Notes under the pieces: generated by a model | Told to the model about the DNA's origin: nothing | Seen by the model: the letters and a program-made list of their open reading frames with translations, nothing else | Databases searched by the model: none | Origin: Methylophaga sp. | Lineage (GTDB): Bacteria; Pseudomonadota; Gammaproteobacteria; Nitrosococcales; Methylophagaceae | DNA length: 27,369 nucleotides | Assembly (NCBI GenBank): GCA_014762585.1 | Contig: JABURN010000044.1 | Coordinates: 1-27,369 of the forward strand | Reading direction: 5' to 3' | Position numbers and translations under genes: made by a program | Shown here: in pieces, positions 1-6,876 of the stretch | How the letters are laid out: every line of letters starts with the position of its first letter | How positions within the stretch are numbered: position 1 is the first letter of the stretch

Positions 1-1143
1 ATGGTCGATTACACATTGACCGACAGTATTAAAGACTGGTGGTTTGGCGGCGCTCTTTCTAACGAAATGGCGCAAAATGTTGATCCGGCTGTGTTCCCTG
101 GTATCAACAACTTCCAGATATTCATTTTCTTCCTGGCGTGTTTTGCGGGGATTATTAACGTCCTGCTTCACTTCGCGGTATCTGAGAGAATGAAAGCTTC
201 CGCTTATTATATTGTGGCCTTTGTGGCGACCATTGTTTCTTCGATCGTGAGCTGGTGGGCCTGGGGTTCAGTTGGACCGCTCACTAATAATGGTTTCCAT
301 GACTTTTTCGGTGTCGGCTTTGTTTATCTGTTCCCTGCTGGTATGGCGATGATTTTCCATCGTCAATTGTCTCCACGTCCGGGTATGTTTTCTGCCCATC
401 CTAAAGTGACAGAGTACCGTGAGCCCAGCCTGGCATTGGTCACCGTTGGTGTATTCAGTGTTTTTGCCGCGCTGCCGATGGTCATCCTGTCTTGCCTGTT
501 CTTCTTTGATCCAGAAGCGTTGGCAGTCAGTGTCACTATGGCGGACACCAGCGTCGGTCTGGCATTCAATAACTACGGTGCAGCATGGGCTGGTGGTGCA
601 TTGATGGGAGCTATTCTGGCCTACTGGAAGCGTAAATATGCTTATCTGCTTCTGGGGCCATTGGCTGGCTATGTTTCAGGTGCATCAGGTTTCGACGTCT
701 ATGTACCATGGCAAATGTTCCTGGTCGCGATGGGTGCGCCTATTGTTGCCTATGTCATTTACGAAACACTTCAAAAACGTAAGATTGACGACCACAAACT
801 GTTACCTTTGTTTGCCGGCGTCGGTTCCTACGGCCTAATCATGACCGGTTTACTGCACATTGGTGTACCGCATGCCGGTTATCTGGGTATTGAAGAAGGT
901 CCATATGCTTTCCAACATGGTGAAATCGGTGTTGTGATGCAACTCGTAGGTATCGCTGTATGCTTGGGTATGGGTATGCTCACTGCTTGGGTGATGTCCT
1001 TCATTCTCAACAACACTATCGGCATGCGTGTTTCTGATGAAGATCAGGCCGAAGGACTGGATAAAGTCAAATGGGGTATCGAGCCTGATGTTGACCCAGT
1101 TGCAGAAAAGCCTTCTGCGCCTGCATCAAAAGCTGCGGCATAA
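1..1143 (+). CDS. Divergent Amt/Rh-superfamily membrane protein, probably 5'-truncated by the window
   Basis: The 380-residue product is a polytopic membrane protein that aligns with ammonium transporters from Amt transmembrane helix 3 onward: residues 38-66 resemble the Amt TM3/ERMK segment, 85-114 the W-x-WG...D-F-x-G segment (D101 matches AmtB D160), 188-193 the FN motif, and 341-354 the cytosolic C-tail signature (R343, E350-G-L-D). Helices 1 and 2 of Amt are missing, so either the ATG at base 1 is an internal methionine and the gene begins upstream, or this is a naturally short form. By recalled alignment both pore histidines are replaced: AmtB H168 by Y109 and H318 by F271. Amt-fold membership is fairly secure; ammonium or methylamine conduction is uncertain and a sensing or other transport role is possible. 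A strong terminator follows directly. Confidence 0.75.
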   Translation: MVDYTLTDSIKDWWFGGALSNEMAQNVDPAVFPGINNFQIFIFFLACFAGIINVLLHFAVSERMKASAYYIVAFVATIVSSIVSWWAWGSVGPLTNNGFHDFFGVGFVYLFPAGMAMIFHRQLSPRPGMFSAHPKVTEYREPSLALVTVGVFSVFAALPMVILSCLFFFDPEALAVSVTMADTSVGLAFNNYGAAWAGGALMGAILAYWKRKYAYLLLGPLAGYVSGASGFDVYVPWQMFLVAMGAPIVAYVIYETLQKRKIDDHKLLPLFAGVGSYGLIMTGLLHIGVPHAGYLGIEEGPYAFQHGEIGVVMQLVGIAVCLGMGMLTAWVMSFILNNTIGMRVSDEDQAEGLDKVKWGIEPDVDPVAEKPSAPASKAAA

Positions 1144-1185
1144 GTTAAATGAGTTGTTGCCACTAGCAACTCAAGACAACGACAC

Positions 1186-1221
1186 AAAAAAGAATTCCGG
1201 CTTCGGCCGGAATTCTTTTTT
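1186..1221 (+). terminator. Strong Rho-independent terminator after the Amt-like gene
   Basis: A perfect 10-bp GC-rich stem (1192-1201 with 1206-1215) closes a C(TTCG)G tetraloop and is flanked by six A on the left and six T on the right (1216-1221), so the stem can extend to 16 bp. The A/T symmetry makes it potentially bidirectional. A smaller stem (1151-1156 with 1167-1172) sits between it and the stop codon. Confidence 0.95.
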
Positions 1222-1290
1222 ATTGCAGTCTGAAGGCATCTGGAAATGTTAAATTAGGCCTAGCAAAATCAAATTTTCATTTTAGCGTTG

Positions 1291-1314
1291 TTGAGCTGTT
1301 CTCATTCAGCTCAA
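1291..1314 (+). promoter_or_regulatory. Hairpin abutting the ribosome binding site of the PLP enzyme gene
   Basis: An 8-bp perfect inverted repeat (1291-1298 with 1307-1314, loop of 8) ends inside the A-rich start of the Shine-Dalgarno sequence AAAGGAG (1313-1319), which lies 6 nt before the ATG at 1326. In the mRNA it could limit or hold open ribosome access. No known riboswitch class is recognised; the rest of 1222-1325 shows only a weak promoter-like TTGCAG at 1223. Confidence 0.45.
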
Positions 1315-1325
1315 AGGAGTGTGGG

Positions 1326-2501
1326 ATGGCAGAGCATAACGACTTCTCGACCGAGGCCATTCACAGCGGCCAGATTGAAGATCCATTCGGCGCTGCGGTC
1401 TCACCTTTATACGATTCCACCACTTTCAGTTTTGCCGATACAGAAGCGCTGTTGGAAGTGGTCGGTGGTCGCAAACAGGCGGCGTTCTATTCCCGCTATG
1501 GCATGAATCCCAGTATTACTTCGCTGGAGCAGCGTCTCGCTGCCCTGGATAAAGCCGAGTCGGCATTGGCATTTGGTTCCGGCATGGCGGCGATCAGTGC
1601 GCTATGTCTCGCTTTTGGTCGTGGCGGCATGATCTGTCTCGGGGAGATTTATGGCGGCACGACTGTCTTCCTCCAGCATCAGGCCAAACTCCTGGGCATA
1701 GGAACGCAGTTTATTGCCAGTGATGATCACGCGGCATTAAAAGCGTCGTTGGCACAGGGAGCTTCGCTGGTGTTTATGGAAACGCCGGCCAACCCGACGC
1801 TGAAAATCAGTGATATTGAGAAAACGGCAGCGCTTTGTCATCAGCATGGCACGCGTCTCGCGGTAGACAACACTTTTGCCACGCCGATAAACCAGCAGCC
1901 GCTGGCATTAGGCGCCGATTTCGCGGTGCAGAGCGCGACCAAATATCTGGGGGGACACAGTGATCTGACTGCGGGTGTAGTCTCGGGTACCGATCGCGAC
2001 ATCACCGAGCTCAATGAGTGGCGCAAGAGCCTGGGACAGGCTATCGCCCCCGAAATCGCACATAAACTGAAACGCAGTCTGGTGACTCTGCCGCTCAGGA
2101 TTGAACGGCATAACAAGAATGCTCAGACACTCGCGGAATATCTGTCTCAGCATCCCTTAATCGACAAAGTCTATTATCCGGGGCTTGTGGCATCAGAAAA
2201 TCATGATCTCGCGGCGCGACAGATGCAGGGCTTTGGCGGCATGTTGAGCTTTGATCTCAAAGGCAGTGGGGCGGCGGCCAGACAGTTTGCCGACAGACTG
2301 ACACTGATGAAGCTGGCACCCAGTCTGGGGGGGGCCGAAACCCTGATAACCCAGCCCGTCACCAGCTCCCATTATGGTCTGCCTAAAGCCTTGCTCGATA
2401 GAGCAGGCATCAGTGACAGAATGATACGCCTGTCAGTCGGCCTGGAAGCAGTTGATGATCTGATTGCTGACCTCGAACAGGCACTCAAAGCCATTGCCTG
2501 A
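1326..2501 (+). CDS. Cys/Met-metabolism PLP-dependent trans-sulfuration enzyme (cystathionine gamma-synthase family)
   Basis: The 391-residue product is a full-length member of the cystathionine gamma-synthase / O-acyl-homoserine sulfhydrylase / methionine gamma-lyase family. Visible landmarks are YSRYG (55-59) for phosphate binding from the neighbouring subunit, the SGMAAI turn (85-90), YGGT (109-112), D181 that would pair with the PLP pyridine nitrogen, and the Schiff-base lysine K206 in SATKYLGGHSD. Members work in the cytosol as tetramers on O-activated homoserine or sulfur amino acids. The cysteine typical of methionine gamma-lyases after YG is a glycine here, favouring a synthase or sulfhydrylase, but substrate cannot be decided. 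The start is supported by AAAGGAG 6 nt upstream. It stands alone, with no linked met genes. Confidence 0.9.
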   Translation: MAEHNDFSTEAIHSGQIEDPFGAAVSPLYDSTTFSFADTEALLEVVGGRKQAAFYSRYGMNPSITSLEQRLAALDKAESALAFGSGMAAISALCLAFGRGGMICLGEIYGGTTVFLQHQAKLLGIGTQFIASDDHAALKASLAQGASLVFMETPANPTLKISDIEKTAALCHQHGTRLAVDNTFATPINQQPLALGADFAVQSATKYLGGHSDLTAGVVSGTDRDITELNEWRKSLGQAIAPEIAHKLKRSLVTLPLRIERHNKNAQTLAEYLSQHPLIDKVYYPGLVASENHDLAARQMQGFGGMLSFDLKGSGAAARQFADRLTLMKLAPSLGGAETLITQPVTSSHYGLPKALLDRAGISDRMIRLSVGLEAVDDLIADLEQALKAIA

Positions 2502-2541
2502 ATCACCTGTTTCACTGGGCAAATTTCCCGTCCGAATATGG

Positions 2542-2549
2542 TGTATAGT
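2542..2549 (+). promoter_or_regulatory. Possible -10 element for the molybdopterin oxidoreductase gene
   Basis: TATAGT at 2544-2549, preceded by TG, lies about 68 nt before the start codon at 2617 in an AT-rich gap. No convincing -35 hexamer is seen at normal spacing, so this is only a candidate. Confidence 0.25.
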
Positions 2550-2616
2550 CCGAAGTAGGGTAATAAACCTGACAATAATAAAAACAATAAGAATCAGATG
2601 ATTAGAGGAGAGAGAA

Positions 2617-4740
2617 ATGGCCAGTGTTTTAAAAACCACCCATCATGGCGCTTGTCCGCATGATTGTCCCGATACCTGTTCAATGGTGTTTGAAGTTGAA
2701 AACGGCAAACTGATTTCCGTTAAGGGTAACGCCGAACACCCCATGACCCGCGGCGGTCTTTGCGTCAAGCTTAAAGACTACGAAAAGCGGCATTATCATC
2801 CCGATCGTTTACTGCACCCCATGCGCCGGACCGGCCCTAAGGGAAGCGGCCAGTTTGAACAGATCAGCTGGGATGAGGCGCTGGATGAAATCACCACTCG
2901 CTGGAAAGCGATTATCGATGAATACGGACCGCAGGCGATCATTCCCTACAGTTATCTGGGGCATCAGGGCCTGGTGCATGGTCTCAATGGTGGCGATGCA
3001 TTCTTTAATAAGATGGGCGCCACGGTGTGTGAACGTACATTCTGTGGTGAGGGTTCCTGCACCGCCTGGCTGTTGACGGTGGGGCCGACAGCTGGCCTCG
3101 ACCCTGAAAGCTACGTTCACTCCAAGTTTATCGTGATCTGGGGCTGTAACTCGGTCAGCACCAACCTGCATCACTGGCATATCGTCAAAGATGCACAGAA
3201 GCGCGGCGCCAAAGTCGTCGTGATTGATCCTTACCGCTCACGCACGGCCAAGGAAGCCGATTGGCATATCGCACCGAAACCGGGTACCGATGGCGCCCTG
3301 GCGATGGCGATGATGCACACCATTATCGAAGAAGGTCTGCAGGACCAGGATTATGTTGATAATTACACGGTGGGCTTTGCCGAACTGGCCGAACGGGTGA
3401 AAACCCGGACCCCGGAATGGGCAGAAAAAATCACCGGTATTCCAGCTGAAGAAATCCGGGTCTTTGCCCGTGAATATGCCACCACACAGCCCGCTGCGAT
3501 TCGGCTGGGCGTGGCGCTGGAGCGTAATTTCGGTGGTGGTCAGGCTATTCGCGCTGTGACCTGTCTGCCGGCATTAACCGGCGCCTGGCGTCATGTCGGT
3601 GGCGGTGCGACCCAGTTCCCGGTATGGGAGCATCCTTATAAGTTCGATGTTATCAGCCGCCCCGATCTGATCCCGGAAGGTACCCGTGTCATTAATGCGA
3701 TTCAGATTGGGCGAGCGCTCAATGGTGAAATGAATCTGGATGTGCCGATTAAATCGATGATGTGCTGGAATGCCAACCCGGTCACCCAGGCTGCAGAAAC
3801 CGACAAGATTGTCGAAGGCCTGATGCGTGAGGATCTATTCATGGTGTCAGCCGAGCATTTCCTGTCTGATACGGCCTCTTATGCGGATATCGTGTTGCCC
3901 GCAGCCATGGGGGCGGAAATGGAAGACATGATCCTGTCATGGGGTCATTTGTATCTGACCTATAACGAAAAATGTGCGGAAGCACCGGGTGAAGCCTTAC
4001 CCAATAATGAAATCTTCCGCCGACTGGCAGCGAAAATGGGCTACGAGGAAGATAATTTCAAATGGTCTGATAGTGAATGCCTGGAAAACTATGTCGACTG
4101 GGATTCTCCTGCCTGTGATGGCATTGATCTGGAATATATGCGCCAGCATGGCTTTGCTCGCCTGAAAGTGGGTACCCCGGATGACAGGGCCCCGCATAAA
4201 GCGGGTAACTTCCCGACGCCAACTGGAAAATGCCATTTTATGGTCGAAGGGGCCACCAACTTTGTGGCGCCGCCATTCCGGCAAATGTACGAGGGCTTCC
4301 AGCCGGGTGAACCTATAGACAGCCTGCCGGATTATGTACCGTCACGGGAAACGCCGGAGTCTAATCCGACGCTTGCCAGCGAGTATCCGCTCAATATTAT
4401 CTCGCCCAAGAGCCATGGCTTTTTGAACTCCTGTTACGCCAATATCGATGACAAGATCAAAGGCCAGGGCGAACAGTTCGTGATGATTAACGCGGCGGAT
4501 GCTGATATGCGCAATATCCAGAGCGGCGACAAGGTGCGCGTGTTTAACCAACGCGGTGCCTTTGAGGGCCTGGCGCAAATCACCGATGATGTCAGTCCGG
4601 GCATTGTGGTTGCCACACTCGGTTACTGGCGTCAATTGAATAAAGGCACGGTCAATTGTGTCAGTTCGGCTGAGTTCGTTGATATGGGGCACGCACCGAC
4701 CTTTACCGATAATCTGGTACAGGTCAGCCTCGCCAGTTGA
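2617..4740 (+). CDS. Molybdopterin oxidoreductase, DMSO reductase superfamily (BisC/formate-dehydrogenase-like)
   Basis: The 707-residue product starts with a [4Fe-4S] motif (C13, C17, C21, C49) followed by the bis-MGD-binding core (about 55-560) and a C-terminal molybdopterin dinucleotide-binding domain (about 595-705). The region C138-x4-C143-x4-C148 lies where FdhH and NapA carry their Mo-ligating Sec/Cys; C143 is the best candidate ligand, an inference from recalled alignments. There is no twin-arginine or other signal peptide, so it should act in the cytoplasm. No electron-transfer subunit or maturation chaperone is adjacent, so it may work as a single-subunit enzyme with soluble partners. 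The substrate is unknown; formate, nitrogen oxide, sulfoxide or thiosulfate-type chemistry cannot be separated. GAGGAG 6 nt upstream supports the start. Confidence 0.88.
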   Translation: MASVLKTTHHGACPHDCPDTCSMVFEVENGKLISVKGNAEHPMTRGGLCVKLKDYEKRHYHPDRLLHPMRRTGPKGSGQFEQISWDEALDEITTRWKAIIDEYGPQAIIPYSYLGHQGLVHGLNGGDAFFNKMGATVCERTFCGEGSCTAWLLTVGPTAGLDPESYVHSKFIVIWGCNSVSTNLHHWHIVKDAQKRGAKVVVIDPYRSRTAKEADWHIAPKPGTDGALAMAMMHTIIEEGLQDQDYVDNYTVGFAELAERVKTRTPEWAEKITGIPAEEIRVFAREYATTQPAAIRLGVALERNFGGGQAIRAVTCLPALTGAWRHVGGGATQFPVWEHPYKFDVISRPDLIPEGTRVINAIQIGRALNGEMNLDVPIKSMMCWNANPVTQAAETDKIVEGLMREDLFMVSAEHFLSDTASYADIVLPAAMGAEMEDMILSWGHLYLTYNEKCAEAPGEALPNNEIFRRLAAKMGYEEDNFKWSDSECLENYVDWDSPACDGIDLEYMRQHGFARLKVGTPDDRAPHKAGNFPTPTGKCHFMVEGATNFVAPPFRQMYEGFQPGEPIDSLPDYVPSRETPESNPTLASEYPLNIISPKSHGFLNSCYANIDDKIKGQGEQFVMINAADADMRNIQSGDKVRVFNQRGAFEGLAQITDDVSPGIVVATLGYWRQLNKGTVNCVSSAEFVDMGHAPTFTDNLVQVSLAS

Positions 4741-4778
4741 ACCCCAGCTGATTCAAGTTGTTTTCTGACCTGTTCCGG

Positions 4779-4809
4779 TTGACCCGGGGCAGGTCAGTCT
4801 CGTTATAGT
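4779..4809 (+). promoter_or_regulatory. Sigma-70-type promoter candidate for the small secreted protein gene
   Basis: TTGACC at 4779-4784 is followed after 18-19 nt by TTATAG/TATAGT (4803-4809), about 45 nt before the ATG at 4853. The -35 lies in the loop of an 8-bp hairpin (4765-4772 with 4790-4797) that lacks a T-run, so the hairpin may be a weak terminator of the upstream gene or an operator-like site. Confidence 0.5.
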
Positions 4810-4852
4810 GAACCTGACTGATGCTTACTAATAAGATGATTATGAGGAAAAT

Positions 4853-5374
4853 ATGAAGTTAGCAATGTCACTGTGTCTGGGTCTGAGTTTCCTGATCTCT
4901 GCGACTGTCATGGCAGAGACGAAAATCGCCGTACTGGATATGGAACTGCGTAATCTGACTATGCCACTGAGCGATCCGCAGAAAAACGCAGCCATTGCTG
5001 CCAAAGATGAGAAAAATGTCACCCTGACCGAGAAGCTGGTGCGTGAAGGCTTTGAAAAGCGGGCTGGTTATGAGCTAATCACAATCAGCGATAAAGCGCA
5101 CAAAAAGGCGGATAAAAGCGTGGGCTTTCTGTTTGACCGGCCCGAGGCAGCTGCAGAGCTGGGCGCTGAGTTTGGCAGCGACTATATCGTTGTGGGGCGT
5201 TACCATAAGCCGACCTATCTGTTTTCCTACATCATGCTGCGTGTGGTAGACACTGACTCAGGCGAGCTGCTGCAGGAATTCAAAACCGAGGTTAAAGGCC
5301 GACCCCAGGAGACCATTCCCAGAAACATCGAGAATGTGATGGTGGAAATAGATGAGATGCTGTCGTCACGCTGA
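4853..5374 (+). CDS. Secreted DUF2380/DUF3280-like protein of unknown function
   Basis: The 173-residue product has a clear Sec signal peptide: K2, a hydrophobic core through about residue 17, and likely cleavage after VMA (21|22). The mature part opens with a K-I-A-V-L-D-M-E-L strand, continues through an amphipathic helical region, then GSDYIVVGRYHK and an L-R-V-V-D segment, a pattern like predicted periplasmic proteins of the DUF2380/DUF3280 type, whose fold resembles lipoprotein or TolB-N-like alpha/beta domains. No catalytic residues or lipobox are recognised. It has its own promoter candidate and a GAGG ribosome binding site; the next gene follows after only 27 nt, so the two may be co-transcribed. 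Family assignment is from overall pattern memory and is moderate. Confidence 0.7.
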   Translation: MKLAMSLCLGLSFLISATVMAETKIAVLDMELRNLTMPLSDPQKNAAIAAKDEKNVTLTEKLVREGFEKRAGYELITISDKAHKKADKSVGFLFDRPEAAAELGAEFGSDYIVVGRYHKPTYLFSYIMLRVVDTDSGELLQEFKTEVKGRPQETIPRNIENVMVEIDEMLSSR

Positions 5375-5401
5375 GCCAGACCCGGGCAGTGGTTTGTACG
5401 C

Positions 5402-5935
5402 ATGAGTAAAAGGAATCAGAGATCGCAGACCGGACACCGTGAGCAGGTGACATATTTTGCTTATGGCTCCAACATGTCCAGCAAACGTCTGCTGGCCCGT
5501 GTACCCTCAGCCAGGTTCTATGCGAAGGCAGTGCTTTGCGGTCATCAGCTTCGCTTTCATAAGCACAGTCATGTGGATAATTCGGCCAAGTGTGATGCCT
5601 TTAAAACCGGCGACCCCGGTGATGTGACTCACGGCATTCTGTTTCAGTTTGCTGCTGATGAGCAGGCCAATCTGGATAGTTGTGAGGGCGAGGGTTACAA
5701 AATCACGCAGGTGGAAGTCGAGATAGAAGATGGCAGACGGGTTCAGGCTTTAACCTACCTCGCTATTCAGATTGCGCCGTCACTTCGACCTTATCCCTGG
5801 TATAAGCGTCATGTGCTTGAGGGCGCGCGGGAGCACGCGCTGCCAGCTGAATATATAGCCTGGATTGAGGCTGTAGAGACACAGGAAGACCCGAACCGGC
5901 AACGCAGTCAGCATGAGCTGACTATCCATCAATAA
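5402..5935 (+). CDS. Gamma-glutamylcyclotransferase-like (AIG2/GGCT fold) protein
   Basis: The 177-residue product carries the family hallmark YGSN (21-24) that binds the gamma-glutamyl substrate and E95 in LDSCEGEGY, which matches the catalytic glutamate of human GGCT (E98). Members cyclise gamma-glutamyl groups to 5-oxoproline, acting on gamma-glutamyl amino acids or peptides in the cytosol. The protein is of ordinary length, with a basic 15-residue leader before the first strand and a charged tail after about 160. The ATG at 5402 lacks a strong ribosome binding site, but later starts would lose YGSN or cut the first strand. It follows the secreted protein gene by 27 nt. The exact substrate is not shown. 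Confidence 0.8.
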   Translation: MSKRNQRSQTGHREQVTYFAYGSNMSSKRLLARVPSARFYAKAVLCGHQLRFHKHSHVDNSAKCDAFKTGDPGDVTHGILFQFAADEQANLDSCEGEGYKITQVEVEIEDGRRVQALTYLAIQIAPSLRPYPWYKRHVLEGAREHALPAEYIAWIEAVETQEDPNRQRSQHELTIHQ

Positions 5936-6046
5936 AAGCGGTCCAGTCCTGCTCAGAAACAAATTGGGCCAGCAACAGACAAAATGCTTTTTGCCGTCAC
6001 AGCAGCATGGTAACCTTACAGCTTATCAGGACATTGTGACATTTTT

Positions 6047-6667
6047 ATGCAAAACGTATTCAAGCTGGATGCGCTGGCTGACGCCCCGCTCAAAACCGAT
6101 CCCTATCCTTATTTCACGGTCGACAGGGCGATTGATCCGGACAAGGTCGGCGATATCATCAATGCGTTTCCTGCTATCAATGATGGCGGTAGCTATAACA
6201 TTGATGATGTCGAGATGCATCCGACCTTCAAGTCCTTGATTGACTCTATCGATACACCGGAATTTCGTCGCATCATTTGTGAAAAGTTTGATGTTCAGGT
6301 CATGGATCTGCCGATGATGATGACCCTGCGTGGTTATTCACGTAAGAAAGACGGACGCATTCATACCGATTCCAAAACCAAGGTGGCGACGATTCTGATT
6401 TATCTCAATCACGAATGGCCGGCTGAGACTGGCCGATTGCGGGTACTGCGTAGTGAACAGGATATGCAGGATTATGTTGAGGAATACACGCCCGGTCCCG
6501 GCAGTTTGATGGCCTTTAAAGTCACCGATAACTGCTGGCATGGTTACCCGAGTTTTGAAGGCAAACGTCAGTCGATCCAGATCAACTTCCTGACCAGTCA
6601 GGCGGCGGGAAATAAACACCGCTTTTTTCATCGGCTCAGCGCCAAACTGAAATCATTATTCAAGTAA
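6047..6667 (+). CDS. 2-oxoglutarate/Fe(II)-dependent oxygenase-like protein
   Basis: The 206-residue product shows the facial triad of the 2OG-Fe(II) dioxygenase fold: H106-x-D108 in GRIHTDSK, H165 in CWHGYP, and R174 nine residues later as candidate 2-oxoglutarate ligand. Strands ATILIYLN and SLMAFKV fit the double-stranded beta-helix core. The C-terminus (about 187-206) is strongly basic. Such proteins hydroxylate proteins, small molecules or cell-surface sugars; the substrate here is unknown and no partner gene is adjacent. The gap 5936-6046 shows no clear promoter and the ribosome binding site is weak, so the start is the least certain part. Confidence 0.72.
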   Translation: MQNVFKLDALADAPLKTDPYPYFTVDRAIDPDKVGDIINAFPAINDGGSYNIDDVEMHPTFKSLIDSIDTPEFRRIICEKFDVQVMDLPMMMTLRGYSRKKDGRIHTDSKTKVATILIYLNHEWPAETGRLRVLRSEQDMQDYVEEYTPGPGSLMAFKVTDNCWHGYPSFEGKRQSIQINFLTSQAAGNKHRFFHRLSAKLKSLFK

Positions 6668-6694
6668 GCCCGCCAGCGAAGGTCGGCTTTGCGC

Positions 6695-6747
6695 GGAACA
6701 CTGGCTGTTCCCACCTGTCATAAATCGCGTGCCGACAGCACTGTCGG
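6695..6747. promoter_or_regulatory. Two palindromes upstream of the sucrose operon
   Basis: GGAACA/TGTTCC (6695-6700 with 6706-6711) and CCGACAG/CTGTCGG (6732-6738 with 6741-6747, 2-nt centre) are perfect inverted repeats 20 nt apart. Neither is followed by a T-run. They lie 47-100 nt upstream of the extended -10 candidate, so they are possible operator sites for an osmotic or sugar regulator; the first could instead be a weak terminator of the oxygenase gene. Confidence 0.4.
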
Positions 6748-6793
6748 TATGCTGGTTTTGTGACGACACTGTCATCAGGCTCGCCCGCAGGGA

Positions 6794-6802
6794 TGCTATA
6801 GT
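6794..6802 (+). promoter_or_regulatory. Extended -10 promoter candidate for the sps operon
   Basis: TGCTATAGT (TGn plus TATAGT) lies about 75 nt before the sps ATG. No good -35 is present at 16-18 nt, which an extended -10 tolerates. The rest of 6668-6876 holds only the two palindromes and GGAG at 6862-6865, 11 nt before the start. Confidence 0.4.
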
Positions 6803-6876
6803 AGATTCAGGATCATTGATCAACGCATCGCTTCCCAGACGCGGCGTCGAACATCAATTTCGGAGAATCAATCTAA

